DNA of 64,000 nucleotides from Pseudomonadota bacterium (GCA_021801265.1 JAJYYE010000002.1:102704-166703), one strand, 5' to 3'; positions 1-9,511 are shown, counted from the first letter of the stretch. Notes: generated by a model not told the origin, from the sequence alone. Numbers and translations: made by a program.

Positions 1-1
1 C

Positions 2-655
2 CCACAGCATGCTGAAGCCAAGTATCAACTGTCCTTTCAATTTAATTGGTGGGATCAGCCCTTCGGTAAAAATACTGCATTTTATTTTGGTTACACCCAG
101 CTTTCTTTTTGGCAAATGTACAATTCGAACCTATTTGGTTCGTCGGCATCAGCGCCCTTCCGGGAAACGGATTATGAACCGGAAATCGGTCTCGATTTAA
201 CCACCAACACCCACTTTGCGGGCTTGGATTTCCGCAAAGTTAGAGCCAGCTTTATCCATCAGTCCAATGGCCAGGGGGGGTTACGCTCACGCAGCTGGAA
301 CCGATTGGCCCTGCAAACGGGATTTGAGCGCGGCAATTTCGCGGGTGCAATTCGAGGGTGGTACCGCATCCCGGAAAGCCGCGCCACCGACGATAACCCT
401 GACATTACCGATTATCTCGGCTACGGGGATTTAACCCTCGCTTATAAATTTGGCACAGGAACACTCTCCACCACAATTCGCAATAATCTTAAATCAAATA
501 ATCGGGGTTCCATCGAGCTGGATTACAGCTTTCCCTTTAATAAACACATTCAAGGTTATGTGCAATATTACACAGGCTATGGAGAAAGCTTGATTGATTA
601 CAACCGTTCAATCAATCGCATCGGCATCGGGTTTGCGCTGACCAATTGGTTGTAA
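2..655 (+). CDS. pldA: Outer-membrane phospholipase A (OMPLA), 3' part
   Basis: The frame is open from the left edge and gives the C-terminal 217 residues of an outer-membrane phospholipase A1. OMPLA hydrolyses acyl chains of phospholipids that reach the outer leaflet of the outer membrane, as a calcium-dependent dimer. The catalytic signature is present: HQSNG (His and Ser of the active site) followed by RSRSWNR, which carries the third catalytic residue Asn. Alternating aromatic strands typical of the 12-strand barrel run to the C-terminus. The start and signal peptide lie outside the window. It is separated by about 250 bp from the RND operon and is probably an independent unit. Family assignment is firm; only the 5' end is missing. 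Confidence 0.88.
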   Translation, partial: PQHAEAKYQLSFQFNWWDQPFGKNTAFYFGYTQLSFWQMYNSNLFGSSASAPFRETDYEPEIGLDLTTNTHFAGLDFRKVRASFIHQSNGQGGLRSRSWNRLALQTGFERGNFAGAIRGWYRIPESRATDDNPDITDYLGYGDLTLAYKFGTGTLSTTIRNNLKSNNRGSIELDYSFPFNKHIQGYVQYYTGYGESLIDYNRSINRIGIGFALTNWL

Positions 656-690
656 ATGTCGCCCTTTGGCACGCCGAGGCAGGTATTTGA

Positions 691-773
691 GCGTTGGCCA
701 ACGCGGCGGCAGAAATTAAAATAGAAACACAACTATTAGCATGCTATCTTTGTATCTGTTCGACATTTGATAC
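691..773. promoter_or_regulatory. Intergenic region ahead of RND efflux operon with small palindromes
   Basis: The 254-bp gap between pldA and the efflux operon holds a perfect 14-bp palindrome (GCGTTGGCCAACGC, 691-704) without a U-tract, an AGCATGCT palindrome (739-746), and a GTATC-N12-GATAC inverted repeat (752-773). Such sites are often bound by TetR-, MarR- or LysR-type regulators of efflux operons, but no regulator gene lies next to this one. I see no convincing -35/-10 pair. The function is inference only. Confidence 0.2.
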
Positions 774-915
774 GTTGAGATCAAATCAAGACCGGGTTGG
801 AAATTTTTCGCCGCCCATTGATTTCATTGGTGATTAATTCTTCAGATGACCACAAAGCGCGCAATTCAACCCGTGTTTTGCCGGTTTTTCCAGGAATCAG
901 GAGCACTTTTTGGCC

Positions 916-2493
916 ATGCGTGACTTTCTCCCTCAGCGCGATTTTGCTATTCAGCCCAAGCTGATCGTTGCCGTGCCTTTGTGTGCGGCCTTGCTCGGTC
1001 TCACGGGCTGCGCGGCCGTCGGCCCGAATTTTGTGTCGCCTGCAGCACCGAAATCACCGCAATACACCATCCAGCCCTTGCCCGAAAATACCCAGGCCAC
1101 ACCGAATGTCGCCCAAGGCTCCGCCCAAAAATTTGTCACTCAATCGCAACCGGATTCCGCATGGTGGACGCGTCTGGGCTCAGCCGAACTCACCGCCTTA
1201 ATTAATCACGGTTTAGCCACCAGCCCAACATTGACTGCCGCAGAAGCCAAATTACGTCAGGCAGAAAAGACCTTTGTCGCGCAGGCCGGTTCATCGCAAC
1301 TGCCACAGGTAAACGCTAAACTGGGCGCGCAGCGTCAAGGAATCAATAGCTCAAACTTCGGCCAGACGGGGGGCGAGAAGAATTTTAATTTATACAACGC
1401 CGGGCTCACTGTCAGTTATAACCTTGACTTGTTTGGTGAAAACCGCCGCGCACTGGAAGCCCTAGCCGCCCAAACCGATTATCAACAGTATCAGTTGCAG
1501 GCGGCTCGCCTCACGCTGGCAGGAAATATTGCGATTCAGGCGATCACACAGGCTTTGTTGAATGAGCAAATTAACGCCACGCAATACATCATTAAAAATC
1601 AGAATCAACAGCTTGAGCTCATAAAAGCCCGTTTGAATCTTGGCGCCGCAACGCGTAGCGACGTATTAATCCTGCAAAGCCAAATGGATCAAACGCGCGC
1701 GACCTTGCCGCCGCTGAAGCTGAAGCGCGCGCAAACCAATCATTTACTGGCTACGCTGACGGGGCAGATGCCCGGCTCTGCGCAGATCCCAACATTTAAT
1801 CTAGATACCCTCACACTACCGGCACAATTACTCGTCGTTGTGCCCTCTGAATGGGTGCGCGCACGCCCCGACATTCAGGCTGCATCGGCATTGTTGCATG
1901 TCGCCACAGCCCAATATGGTGTCGCGGTGGCGAATTTGTATCCGCAAATCAATTTATCGGCCACGCTGGGCTCTCAAGCCATCACCCCCGCAAATTTATT
2001 TAATGCCGGTTCGGTTATTTGGAGCTTAATCGGCGGCCTGACCCAACCCGTATTCAATGGTGGACTAAAAGCCGCGAGCGAAGCAGCCCATGCGGCAGTT
2101 TCGGCGGCGGCGGCCAATTATCAGCAAGTGGTATTGGATGGCTTGCGCAATGTGGCCGATACCCTGCAAGCCAGCGCCTTGGATGCGGACACCTTGCACG
2201 CCCAAGTCGCCGCACAAGAATCGGCACAGCAATCGCTGCGCATGGTTGATCAACAACTCAAGCTGGGTGCGGCCAACTCACTGCAATTGCTGACCGCCCA
2301 GCAACAGGTGACCCAAAGCCGTCTGCTCACCTTGACCGCGCGCGCTCAACGACTGGTTGATTCGGTTGCGCTATATCAGGCCATGGGCAGTGAAGACCTG
2401 CATTCCGAAAAAATTGATCGCCCGCAGAAACCTGAAGTTGTTGCCCAATCTGCCTCATCAACACATCCTCTCATCAATACCCAGCCGGAGTAA
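916..2493 (+). CDS. RND efflux outer-membrane factor lipoprotein (NodT/OprM family)
   Basis: This is the outer-membrane channel of a tripartite RND efflux pump. The N-terminus has a signal peptide with a lipobox (LTGC, about residues 29-32), so the mature protein is a lipoprotein. The next segments are typical of the family: the AVGPNF start of the mature domain, SAWWTRLGSAELTALI, and the two OEP repeats with VPSEWVRARPDIQAAS in between. Length (525 aa) is normal for the family. A TTG at 910 in the same frame lies at better spacing from the AGGAG at 899-903; the ATG at 916 is used here, and the choice changes only two residues. The gene is followed after 8 bp by the adaptor gene, so the three pump genes form one operon. 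The substrate cannot be read from sequence. Confidence 0.9.
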   Translation: MRDFLPQRDFAIQPKLIVAVPLCAALLGLTGCAAVGPNFVSPAAPKSPQYTIQPLPENTQATPNVAQGSAQKFVTQSQPDSAWWTRLGSAELTALINHGLATSPTLTAAEAKLRQAEKTFVAQAGSSQLPQVNAKLGAQRQGINSSNFGQTGGEKNFNLYNAGLTVSYNLDLFGENRRALEALAAQTDYQQYQLQAARLTLAGNIAIQAITQALLNEQINATQYIIKNQNQQLELIKARLNLGAATRSDVLILQSQMDQTRATLPPLKLKRAQTNHLLATLTGQMPGSAQIPTFNLDTLTLPAQLLVVVPSEWVRARPDIQAASALLHVATAQYGVAVANLYPQINLSATLGSQAITPANLFNAGSVIWSLIGGLTQPVFNGGLKAASEAAHAAVSAAAANYQQVVLDGLRNVADTLQASALDADTLHAQVAAQESAQQSLRMVDQQLKLGAANSLQLLTAQQQVTQSRLLTLTARAQRLVDSVALYQAMGSEDLHSEKIDRPQKPEVVAQSASSTHPLINTQPE

Positions 2494-2501
2494 AAACCAG
2501 A

Positions 2502-3644
2502 ATGTCTAAAGGCACCCCCTTGCGCATGTTTATCATGCTGTTATTGGTCGCGCTGGTTTTCGGCGGCATCTACGGCTTCCAGCAGTTCCGTAGTCAAATG
2601 ATCTCCAAAGCCATTCGCGGAGGCGGTATTCCGCCGCAGGCCATTTCAACACTTAAGGTTGAGCCATCCTCCTGGCAAGCTACGGTACAAGCGATCGGCA
2701 CACTGCGCGCCACGCAATCCACCCAATTGGCGACCGAGGTGAATGGTTTGGTCAAAGCGATTCATTTTGAATCGGGTCAAACCGTGAAGGCCGGACAAAT
2801 TTTACTCGAACTCAATGCCGATCCGCTCAAGGCGCAACTCGATCAGTTAAAAGCCAATGTGGAACTCGCTCGGCAAAATCTAAAACGGGATCAAGCCCAG
2901 CTGAAAATTCAGGCGATAAGCCAGGCAGTGGTGGATAGCGATGCCGCCACGCTAAAAGCGACGTTAGCCCAAATTGAGGCACAAGATGCTTTAATTGCGC
3001 AAAAAACACTTCGCGCGCCTTTTGCGGGCAAGCTCGGCATTCGCCAAGTGGATTTGGGACAATATCTCGCGCCCGGTGCCAGTATTGTCAGTTTGCAGCA
3101 GCTCGACCCCATGTATCTGGATTTCACCGTGCCGCAAACCGAACTGGATTTAATCCAACTCGGTTCAACCATCACGGTTGATACCAATGCTCTGCCAGGA
3201 CAAACTTTTACCGGCAAGATCATGGCAATTGAGCCACAAATCAATACCAATACCCGTAACTTAACCGTGCGTGCCGAACTTGCCAATCCCAAGGGCGAGC
3301 TGCTCCCGGGTTTATTCGCCACCGCCAAGATCAGTCAAGGCGCGCCGCAAGAATACCTCACGCTGCCGAGCACGGCCATTGCCTACAACCCCTATGGCAG
3401 CACCGTGTTTGTCGTCGTGGATAATGGCAAGGATGCGGAGGGCAAACCCAAATTAACCGTCGAGCAACGTGTGGTCACCACCGGCGCCACGCGGGGCGAT
3501 CAAGTCGCCGTATTAAGTGGCATCAAAGCGGGTGAAACCATCGTCACTGCGGGGCAGATCAAGTTACGCAACGGCGCACCGGTATTCATCAATAACAGCA
3601 TACAGCCTTCCAATAACCCCAACCCAACCGTAGGTGACGAATGA
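2502..3644 (+). CDS. RND efflux periplasmic adaptor (membrane fusion protein)
   Basis: Periplasmic adaptor that links the inner-membrane RND pump to the outer-membrane channel. One N-terminal membrane anchor (about residues 8-25, FIMLLLVALVFGGIYGF) replaces a cleaved lipoprotein signal. The lipoyl half-motifs follow (VNGLVKAIHFESGQTVKAGQILLELNAD split by a coiled-coil hairpin rich in Gln, Ala and Leu, about residues 105-165; then LRAPFAGKLGIRQVDLGQYL). The beta-barrel and membrane-proximal domains end the protein. At 380 aa it has normal length. Its stop overlaps the start of the pump gene by 4 nt (ATGA), which implies translational coupling. It resembles the MexH/AcrA group in general organisation; no closer name is justified. 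Confidence 0.9.
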   Translation: MSKGTPLRMFIMLLLVALVFGGIYGFQQFRSQMISKAIRGGGIPPQAISTLKVEPSSWQATVQAIGTLRATQSTQLATEVNGLVKAIHFESGQTVKAGQILLELNADPLKAQLDQLKANVELARQNLKRDQAQLKIQAISQAVVDSDAATLKATLAQIEAQDALIAQKTLRAPFAGKLGIRQVDLGQYLAPGASIVSLQQLDPMYLDFTVPQTELDLIQLGSTITVDTNALPGQTFTGKIMAIEPQINTNTRNLTVRAELANPKGELLPGLFATAKISQGAPQEYLTLPSTAIAYNPYGSTVFVVVDNGKDAEGKPKLTVEQRVVTTGATRGDQVAVLSGIKAGETIVTAGQIKLRNGAPVFINNSIQPSNNPNPTVGDE

Positions 3645-6600
3645 GTAAAGTCACCGCGGGTATGCGCAAATTTACCGATATTTTTGTCACCAGACCTGTT
3701 CTGGCTACCGTCATTAGCTTGGTGCTGCTGGTTCTCGGCATTCGCTCGTTCGGTTTATTACCCATTTTGCAGTTCCCGTATACGCAAAATGCGGTAATTA
3801 CCGTCACTACCGCTTATCCGGGTGCCGATGCCAATTTGGTGGCGAGTTTTATTACCACTCCGCTCGAAAATTCGATAGCCCAATCCAACGGCATCGATTA
3901 CATGACCTCAAACAGCACACAGGGTTTGAGTAATATCACGGTTAATTTGCGGCTCAATTATGACCCTGACAAAGCACTCACCGAGATTAATACCAAGGTC
4001 AATTCGGTCTTAAATCAATTACCGCCACAGGCACAAAAGCCCACGTTAAACGTGAGTATCGGCCAAACGATTGATGCGATGTATATCGGTTTTTACAGCG
4101 ATGTATTGCAACCCAATCAAGTCACGGATTATGTCGTGCGCTCCGTACAACCCAAGCTACAAGCGGTTGAAGGCGTACAAACGGCAGAAATCCTCGGGGC
4201 GAAAAACTTCGCTTTACGCGCTTGGCTTAACCCGCAAAAACTCGCAGCTGTTGGGCTGACTGCGGCTGACGTCTACACCACATTGGCGGCAAATAACTTT
4301 CTTTCATCCAGTGGCCAGACAAAAGGCCAAATGGTCCAAATCAATCTCAATGCCTCAACGGCCTTGCACTCGGTTGACGCGTTTAAAGAGCTGATTTTGA
4401 AGCAACAAGGTGGATCCGTCGTTCGTCTGAAAGATGTCGCCACGGTCACACTGGGCGCCGATGATTACGACTCCAGTGTGTCGTTCGATGGTCGTAAGGC
4501 GGTATACATCGGAATTCAAGTTGCGCCCGGTGCCAATTTGCTGGATGTCATCAAGCGTGTGCGCGCAGCAATGCCGAATATCGAAGGTCAACTGCCCAAC
4601 GGCTTGAAAGCCAATGTCGTCTACGATTCAACCAAATTTGTTAATTCATCCATTAATGAAGTGATTAAAACGCTGTTTGAAGCCGTTTTAATTGTTTCGC
4701 TCGTGGTTTTTATCTTTTTAGGTTCCTTCCGCGCCGTAATGATTCCGGTGATTGCCATCCCCCTGTCACTCATCGGCACCTTCACCGTCATGCTGATGTT
4801 GGGTTACTCCATCAACCTGTTGACGCTACTCGCATTTGTACTGGCGATTGGCTTGGTGGTGGATGATGCGATTATTGTGGTCGAAAACGTCAGTCGTCAC
4901 CTAGAAGAAGGTGCCAGCCAACGGGATGCGGCCACTCTGGCCGCCCGCGAACTGGCCAGCCCCATTCTGGCCATGACCACGGTGCTGATTGCGGTCTATA
5001 TTCCGATCGGCTTTATGCAGGGGTTAACCGGCGCATTATTCACGGAATTTGCATTTACCCTTGTCGGTGCAGTAACCATGTCAGCCATTATCGCGCTCAC
5101 GTTATCGCCGATGATGTGCTCCAAATTACTGCGCGCGCCCAAAAAAGAAGGGGGAAACTGGCAAGATCGCCTGGTTATTTGGCTGGACCACCAATTCAGC
5201 CGATTGCACCGCAGCTACGAGCGCAAGCTCGGTGGCGCCTTGAATCATTTGTCCATTATTGCCGTGTTTGTGGTGCTCATGCTGGGCGGCATTTATTTCC
5301 TCTATTCAACTTCGATGACCGAACTCGCGCCGCAAGAAGATCAGGGCGTGCTCATTTCCATTGCGTTCAATGCACCCACCGCGACCTTGGCGCAACGCGA
5401 GCTCTACAGCCGAGAAGTATTTAAGGATTTCGAGAAATTTCCCGAAACGGCCCATGTGTTCCAGCTCAATACCCCCACCCAAGTGATTAGTGGCATGGTG
5501 CTAAAACCGTGGGATGAACGCACGAAAACCGCAACCCAACTTCAACCCGTGGTACAAAAAGACCTGGCACAAATTGCCGGCACGCAAAACGCCGTGTTCC
5601 AACCGCCCCCGCTACCCGGCTCACGTGGCCTGCCGATTCAATTTGTGATTACCACCACCGAGCCGTTTGAGCAGCTCTTTACGGTCGCGAATGATTTCCT
5701 GCAAAAGGCGCTCAAAACCGGCGATTTCATCTTTTTGCAATCGGATTTACGGATCGATTTACCGCAGACCACCGTGGTGATTGATCGCAATATGGCGGCA
5801 CAACTTGGTGTAAACATGCAAGATATTGGTTCGGCCTTGTCTGCCATGCTGGGTGGTGGTTATGTGAATTATTTCGAACTATCCGGACGAGCATACAAAG
5901 TGATTCCGCAAGTCGAACAACAATTCCGACTGAATGCAGATCAACTGAAAAATTATTATTTGCGCACCACCACAGGGCAAATGGTACCGCTCTCGACCGT
6001 GGCCAAACTGGAGACAAAAGTCCAGCCGGAGTCTATTAATCACTTCCAACAGCTCAACACCGCCACAATTCAAGGGGTGAATTTCCCCACAACGCCGCCA
6101 GGGTTAGCGCTGGAAAAACTGACCCAATTGGCGAAAGACACCTTGCCGGTGGGCTATGGTTATGATTATTCTGGCCCCTCACGGCAATTTGTCCAGGAAT
6201 CAGGCGGCATGGTGCTCACCTTTTTCTTCGCTATCGTGATTATTTATCTGGTGCTTGCCGCACAGTTTGAAAGTTTTCGTGATCCGGTCATTATTCTTGT
6301 TTCAGTGCCGCTATCCATTGCGGGCGCCCTCATCTTTATTAATCTGGGCATTGGTCGAGCCACGCTGAATATCTACACCGAGGTTGGTTTAGTCACGTTA
6401 ATTGGATTGATTTCAAAACACGGAATTTTAATCGTGGAATTTGCCAATAACCTGCAACGGACAGGGTTAGCCAAACGCAATGCCATTATCAAGGCCGCCG
6501 GTTTACGCTTACGCCCGATTTTAATGACCACCTTTGCGATGGTGCTCGGTGTGGTGCCGCTGATTATGGCGACAGGCGCAGGGGCAGTCAGCCGGTTTGA

Positions 6601-6736
6601 TCTGGGTTTGGTTATTGCCAGCGGTCTGGGCATTGGCACACTATTTACCCTGTTTATCGTGCCGGGTGTCTATATGCTGCTGGGTCACGATCTGCATCGG
6701 CATCAACATCACGACAAAACGGCAGAAGTGCCTTAA
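3641..6736 (+). CDS. RND multidrug efflux pump, inner-membrane permease (HAE1 family)
   Basis: Proton-driven inner-membrane pump of the HAE1 (AcrB/MexB-type) family, 1031 aa. The N-terminal helix begins IFVTRPVLATVISLVLLVLG. Two large periplasmic loops each carry porter and docking subdomains. TM4 contains the proton-relay pair in GLVVDDAIIVVENV (two adjacent Asp), and TM10-11 contains the GISKHGILIVEFAN-like segment. It starts inside the stop codon of the adaptor gene. The MexI/MdtF-like opening of the first porter domain (FPYTQNAVITVTTAYPGADA) suggests organic or drug-like substrates rather than metal ions, which are handled by the HME family with different TM4 residues. Substrate is otherwise unknown. 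No local regulator is visible. Confidence 0.92.
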   Translation: MSKVTAGMRKFTDIFVTRPVLATVISLVLLVLGIRSFGLLPILQFPYTQNAVITVTTAYPGADANLVASFITTPLENSIAQSNGIDYMTSNSTQGLSNITVNLRLNYDPDKALTEINTKVNSVLNQLPPQAQKPTLNVSIGQTIDAMYIGFYSDVLQPNQVTDYVVRSVQPKLQAVEGVQTAEILGAKNFALRAWLNPQKLAAVGLTAADVYTTLAANNFLSSSGQTKGQMVQINLNASTALHSVDAFKELILKQQGGSVVRLKDVATVTLGADDYDSSVSFDGRKAVYIGIQVAPGANLLDVIKRVRAAMPNIEGQLPNGLKANVVYDSTKFVNSSINEVIKTLFEAVLIVSLVVFIFLGSFRAVMIPVIAIPLSLIGTFTVMLMLGYSINLLTLLAFVLAIGLVVDDAIIVVENVSRHLEEGASQRDAATLAARELASPILAMTTVLIAVYIPIGFMQGLTGALFTEFAFTLVGAVTMSAIIALTLSPMMCSKLLRAPKKEGGNWQDRLVIWLDHQFSRLHRSYERKLGGALNHLSIIAVFVVLMLGGIYFLYSTSMTELAPQEDQGVLISIAFNAPTATLAQRELYSREVFKDFEKFPETAHVFQLNTPTQVISGMVLKPWDERTKTATQLQPVVQKDLAQIAGTQNAVFQPPPLPGSRGLPIQFVITTTEPFEQLFTVANDFLQKALKTGDFIFLQSDLRIDLPQTTVVIDRNMAAQLGVNMQDIGSALSAMLGGGYVNYFELSGRAYKVIPQVEQQFRLNADQLKNYYLRTTTGQMVPLSTVAKLETKVQPESINHFQQLNTATIQGVNFPTTPPGLALEKLTQLAKDTLPVGYGYDYSGPSRQFVQESGGMVLTFFFAIVIIYLVLAAQFESFRDPVIILVSVPLSIAGALIFINLGIGRATLNIYTEVGLVTLIGLISKHGILIVEFANNLQRTGLAKRNAIIKAAGLRLRPILMTTFAMVLGVVPLIMATGAGAVSRFDLGLVIASGLGIGTLFTLFIVPGVYMLLGHDLHRHQHHDKTAEVP

Positions 6737-6863
6737 TCCAAGACAGAGTAACCCGCATCGACCACGGGCAGGTCGGATGTGGGGTTTAACAGGGTGATGG
6801 CACGTTGCATTGGTTTGCACCCGCATTTTAATGAGGCCGAACAATTGGCTCACTTGGGTTTTC

Positions 6864-6889
6864 CAGCCATTTTTATGGCTGAGTTTTTC
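6864..6889 (+). terminator. Intrinsic terminator after RND operon
   Basis: A CAGCCAT / ATGGCTG hairpin with a TTTT loop is followed by AGTTTTT. It lies between the plus-strand efflux operon and the convergent fumC and probably ends the efflux transcript. Confidence 0.6.
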
Positions 6890-6895
6890 AAACCA

Positions 6896-8266
6896 CTATT
6901 TTCCCGTTAGCCGTACCGGATCAAGTAACCGCTTGAGCTCCGCTTCGGGAATATTCGTCATTTCAAGCGCGACGTCTAAAACAGCACGCCGCTCTACATA
7001 AGCGCGTTTGGCAATTTTCGCACCCAACTCATACCCAATCACTGGATTTAACGCCGTCACCAAAATGGGATTCATGCCTAATGTCGCATCAATCCGCGCT
7101 TGATTCACCGTAAAGCCGGCAATCGCTTTGTCGCTGAGTAACCGCATGGAGTTGCCGAGCAATTGAATCGATTGCAACAAATTATTGGCAATCAGGGGGA
7201 GCATCACATTCAGTTCAAATAAACCAGATTGCCCGGCCAAGGCAATGGCCAGATCAAAACCCTGCACTTGAACCGCTGCCATCGCAACGGCTTCAGGTAC
7301 CACGGGATTCACTTTACCGGGCATAATCGAGCTGCCGGGTTGCAAATCTGGTAAATTTATTTCACTCAGACCCGCCAAAGGGCCCGAATTCATTAAGCGT
7401 AAATCATTGGCAATTTTGGTTAGCACAATAGCCAGACCCCGAAGTGCCGCCGAAAAAGCTACCGGCTCATCTTGCGCGGCCAAGCCCGCAAACGCCCGAG
7501 GCATCAAACGATACGTACCGCCCGTTGCAGCATTCAGCGCCGTAATAAACGCATCAGCAAAACCCTCAGGCGCGTTCACCCCGGTACCCACGGCAGTGCC
7601 TCCTTGAGGTAAGGCACGCATCCGTTCAAGCGCCTGTTCAAGGCTAAGCTTTGCCCCACGCAAATGATCGACATAAGCCATTAAACTTTGATCAAACCGA
7701 ATCGGCATCGCATCCATCAAATGCGTTCGGCCCATTTTCGTCATCCCCGCCAAAGACTGCGCCTTCATTTCGAGGATGTGTAGAAGATGGTCTAGTGACG
7801 GCAGCAGGTTTTTACAGGCAGACTCAACCGCCGATACCCGAATCGTGGTTGGAATCACATCATTCGAGCTCTGGCTCATATTGACATGATCATTGGGGTG
7901 AACAATGAACCCCGCCTGCGCCGCCAGGTTTGTAATGACCTCATTGGCATTCATATTCGTACTGGTGCCCGAGCCGGTCTGATAGACATCAACGGGGAAC
8001 GCGTCCCGGTGCGCGCCCAAAATAATCTGCGAACTGGCGGCGATAATCGCCTGCCCTATTTCATCAGATAATACGCCCAAGACCATATTGGCTTGCGCAC
8101 ACGAGGATTTTACCCGCGCAAGCGCCTGAATAAACTCAGCGGGCAAAGGCAGGCCACTGATTGGAAAATTATCGACAGCACGCTGAGTTTGTGCACCCCA
8201 GAGCGCATCGACAGGTATAAGAACAGGCCCAATACTGTCCCATTCGGTACGAAAAGAATGTGTCAT
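6896..8266 (-). CDS. fumC: Class II fumarate hydratase
   Basis: Interconverts fumarate and malate in the TCA cycle; the class II enzyme is iron-free and works as a cytosolic homotetramer. The superfamily signature GSSIMPGKVNP is intact (about residue 316), with the upstream MSQSSNDVIPT and GRTHLMDAMPI segments that form the active site. The start is placed at MTHSFRTEWDSIGPV because the family begins in this way; a GTG 39 nt upstream is also open but would overlap lpxA. Length is 456 aa against about 465 in enterobacteria. The gene follows lpxA by 22 nt and may be co-transcribed with it, in the place where lpxB is found in many relatives. Confidence 0.93.
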   Translation of the reverse strand: MTHSFRTEWDSIGPVLIPVDALWGAQTQRAVDNFPISGLPLPAEFIQALARVKSSCAQANMVLGVLSDEIGQAIIAASSQIILGAHRDAFPVDVYQTGSGTSTNMNANEVITNLAAQAGFIVHPNDHVNMSQSSNDVIPTTIRVSAVESACKNLLPSLDHLLHILEMKAQSLAGMTKMGRTHLMDAMPIRFDQSLMAYVDHLRGAKLSLEQALERMRALPQGGTAVGTGVNAPEGFADAFITALNAATGGTYRLMPRAFAGLAAQDEPVAFSAALRGLAIVLTKIANDLRLMNSGPLAGLSEINLPDLQPGSSIMPGKVNPVVPEAVAMAAVQVQGFDLAIALAGQSGLFELNVMLPLIANNLLQSIQLLGNSMRLLSDKAIAGFTVNQARIDATLGMNPILVTALNPVIGYELGAKIAKRAYVERRAVLDVALEMTNIPEAELKRLLDPVRLTGK

Positions 8267-8288
8267 AGCAACTTTAAAAGGAAGTGAG

Positions 8289-9056
8289 TTAGCGAGTAAT
8301 TCCACGTTCGCTTGAACGAATAAAATCGAGCATCTGCTGCAAAGCAGGCTCAGTTTCTGCTGCCTGCTCGAACTCAGCCCACATCATATCGTCACCCTGC
8401 TTTTTAACCAGCTGCCGGAAGCAACGATTAAGCAAGGCAATCGTTTCAACGGAAAAATTGCGACGCTTAAGCCCTTCTTTATTCAAACCAATTGAACGTG
8501 CGCGCGCACCATCCGCCATCACAAAAGGGGGGACGTCTTTCGATAGCTTGCTGAATCCCCCAATAAAGGCGTGCGCACCAATTCGGCAAAATTGATGGGC
8601 CACAGCAAATCCACCCAAAATTGCGTAATCCCCAACCGTGACATGCCCCGCAAGGGATGCCGCGTTTGCAAGAATGACATAATCACCAATGTGACAATCG
8701 TGCGCAATATGTGCATAGGCCATAACGAGGGTATCTGAACCGATATGGGTGGTACCCCCCCCCCCCTCCGTACCCCGATGAATAGAGGAAAATTCACGAA
8801 TCTGATTACGATCACCGATCTCAAGGATCGAATACTCTCCATGAAACTTGAGATCCTGCGGAATTTCACCCAGCACCACATGCGAAAAAATATGATTTTC
8901 TTGCCCGATCCGGCAAGGGCCTTTGATCACAGAATGACTGTCAATCCGGGTATTTGCCGCAATCTCTACGGCACCCTCAATCACCACGAATGGCCCTACC
9001 CGCACGGAAGGATCAAGTGTCGCTTCTGGGGAAATAATGGCCGTTGGGTGGATCAC
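8289..9056 (-). CDS. lpxA: UDP-N-acetylglucosamine acyltransferase (lipid A step 1)
   Basis: Transfers 3-hydroxyacyl from ACP to UDP-GlcNAc, the first step of lipid A synthesis. The protein is a left-handed beta helix of hexapeptide repeats (IGxxxxI pattern, residues 1-190) with a helical C-terminal domain. The catalytic His lies in AHIAHDCHIGD, and GGFAVAHQFCRIGAHAFIGG and GLKRRNFS match the family. The start is taken as the GTG at 9054-9056, which overlaps the fabZ stop (GTGA) and gives the usual IHPTAI N-terminus, 255 aa. A longer ATG-start version (9080) would extend into fabZ. A run of 12 G encodes four glycines after RGTE, where other LpxA proteins have a shorter Gly stretch (see findings). 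Confidence 0.93.
   Translation of the reverse strand: MIHPTAIISPEATLDPSVRVGPFVVIEGAVEIAANTRIDSHSVIKGPCRIGQENHIFSHVVLGEIPQDLKFHGEYSILEIGDRNQIREFSSIHRGTEGGGGTTHIGSDTLVMAYAHIAHDCHIGDYVILANAASLAGHVTVGDYAILGGFAVAHQFCRIGAHAFIGGFSKLSKDVPPFVMADGARARSIGLNKEGLKRRNFSVETIALLNRCFRQLVKKQGDDMMWAEFEQAAETEPALQQMLDFIRSSERGITR
8755..8766 (-). repeat. 12-nt poly-G homopolymer inside lpxA
   Basis: Twelve consecutive C on the plus strand (G in the coding strand) lie in the RGTE-GGGG-TTHIG loop of LpxA. As written the frame is open through the tract. Tracts of this length slip readily during replication and sequencing. Confidence 0.9.
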
Positions 9057-9511
9057 GCCGACACTTCCTTGGCCACGCATTTGATCAATGCCTTGGCCGC
9101 CAATTCGTCACCCACATGCGCTTCACACTGGAATATACCCATGCCCCGCACGAGCCGCTTAAGCTCTACACGAATCATGAGTTGATCACCCGGTTCAACA
9201 ACCCGCCGGAAAGAGACATCGTCCAGCCCCACCAGCATGTATAAAGAATCCGGATTGGGCACCCCCCCTTGGCTACTAAAAGCCAGAATACCCGTGGCCT
9301 GCGCCATCGCTTCAGTAATCAAAACACCCGGCATAATGGGACGCACGGGAAAATGCCCTTGGAAAAAGGGCTCATTAAACGTCACATTCTTGAGGGCAAC
9401 CAAATATTCATTTGGGGACCAGTCAATGACCCGGTCAATCAGTAAAAAAGGGTATCGATGGGGCAAGAGATTCATAATATCTTGAATCATAATTGTATTT
9501 TTTGCAGTCAC
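9053..9511 (-). CDS. fabZ: (3R)-hydroxyacyl-ACP dehydratase
   Basis: Dehydrates 3-hydroxyacyl-ACP in the fatty acid elongation cycle and so competes with LpxA/LpxD for the same substrate. The hot-dog fold motifs are present: LLPHRYPFLLIDRV, GHFPVRPIMPGVLITEAMAQ with the catalytic His and Glu. Length 152 aa is standard. The start is the GTG at 9509-9511, which overlaps the lpxD stop (GTGA) and follows a GAGG at 7-nt spacing. Placement between lpxD and lpxA is the conserved proteobacterial arrangement and lets the cell balance phospholipid and lipid A synthesis. Confidence 0.95.
   Translation of the reverse strand: MTAKNTIMIQDIMNLLPHRYPFLLIDRVIDWSPNEYLVALKNVTFNEPFFQGHFPVRPIMPGVLITEAMAQATGILAFSSQGGVPNPDSLYMLVGLDDVSFRRVVEPGDQLMIRVELKRLVRGMGIFQCEAHVGDELAAKALIKCVAKEVSA

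Noticed and set aside
691..704. Perfect palindrome GCGTTGGCCAACGC as pldA terminator
   Set aside because: There is no T-run after it; it was kept only as a possible operator within the intergenic entry.
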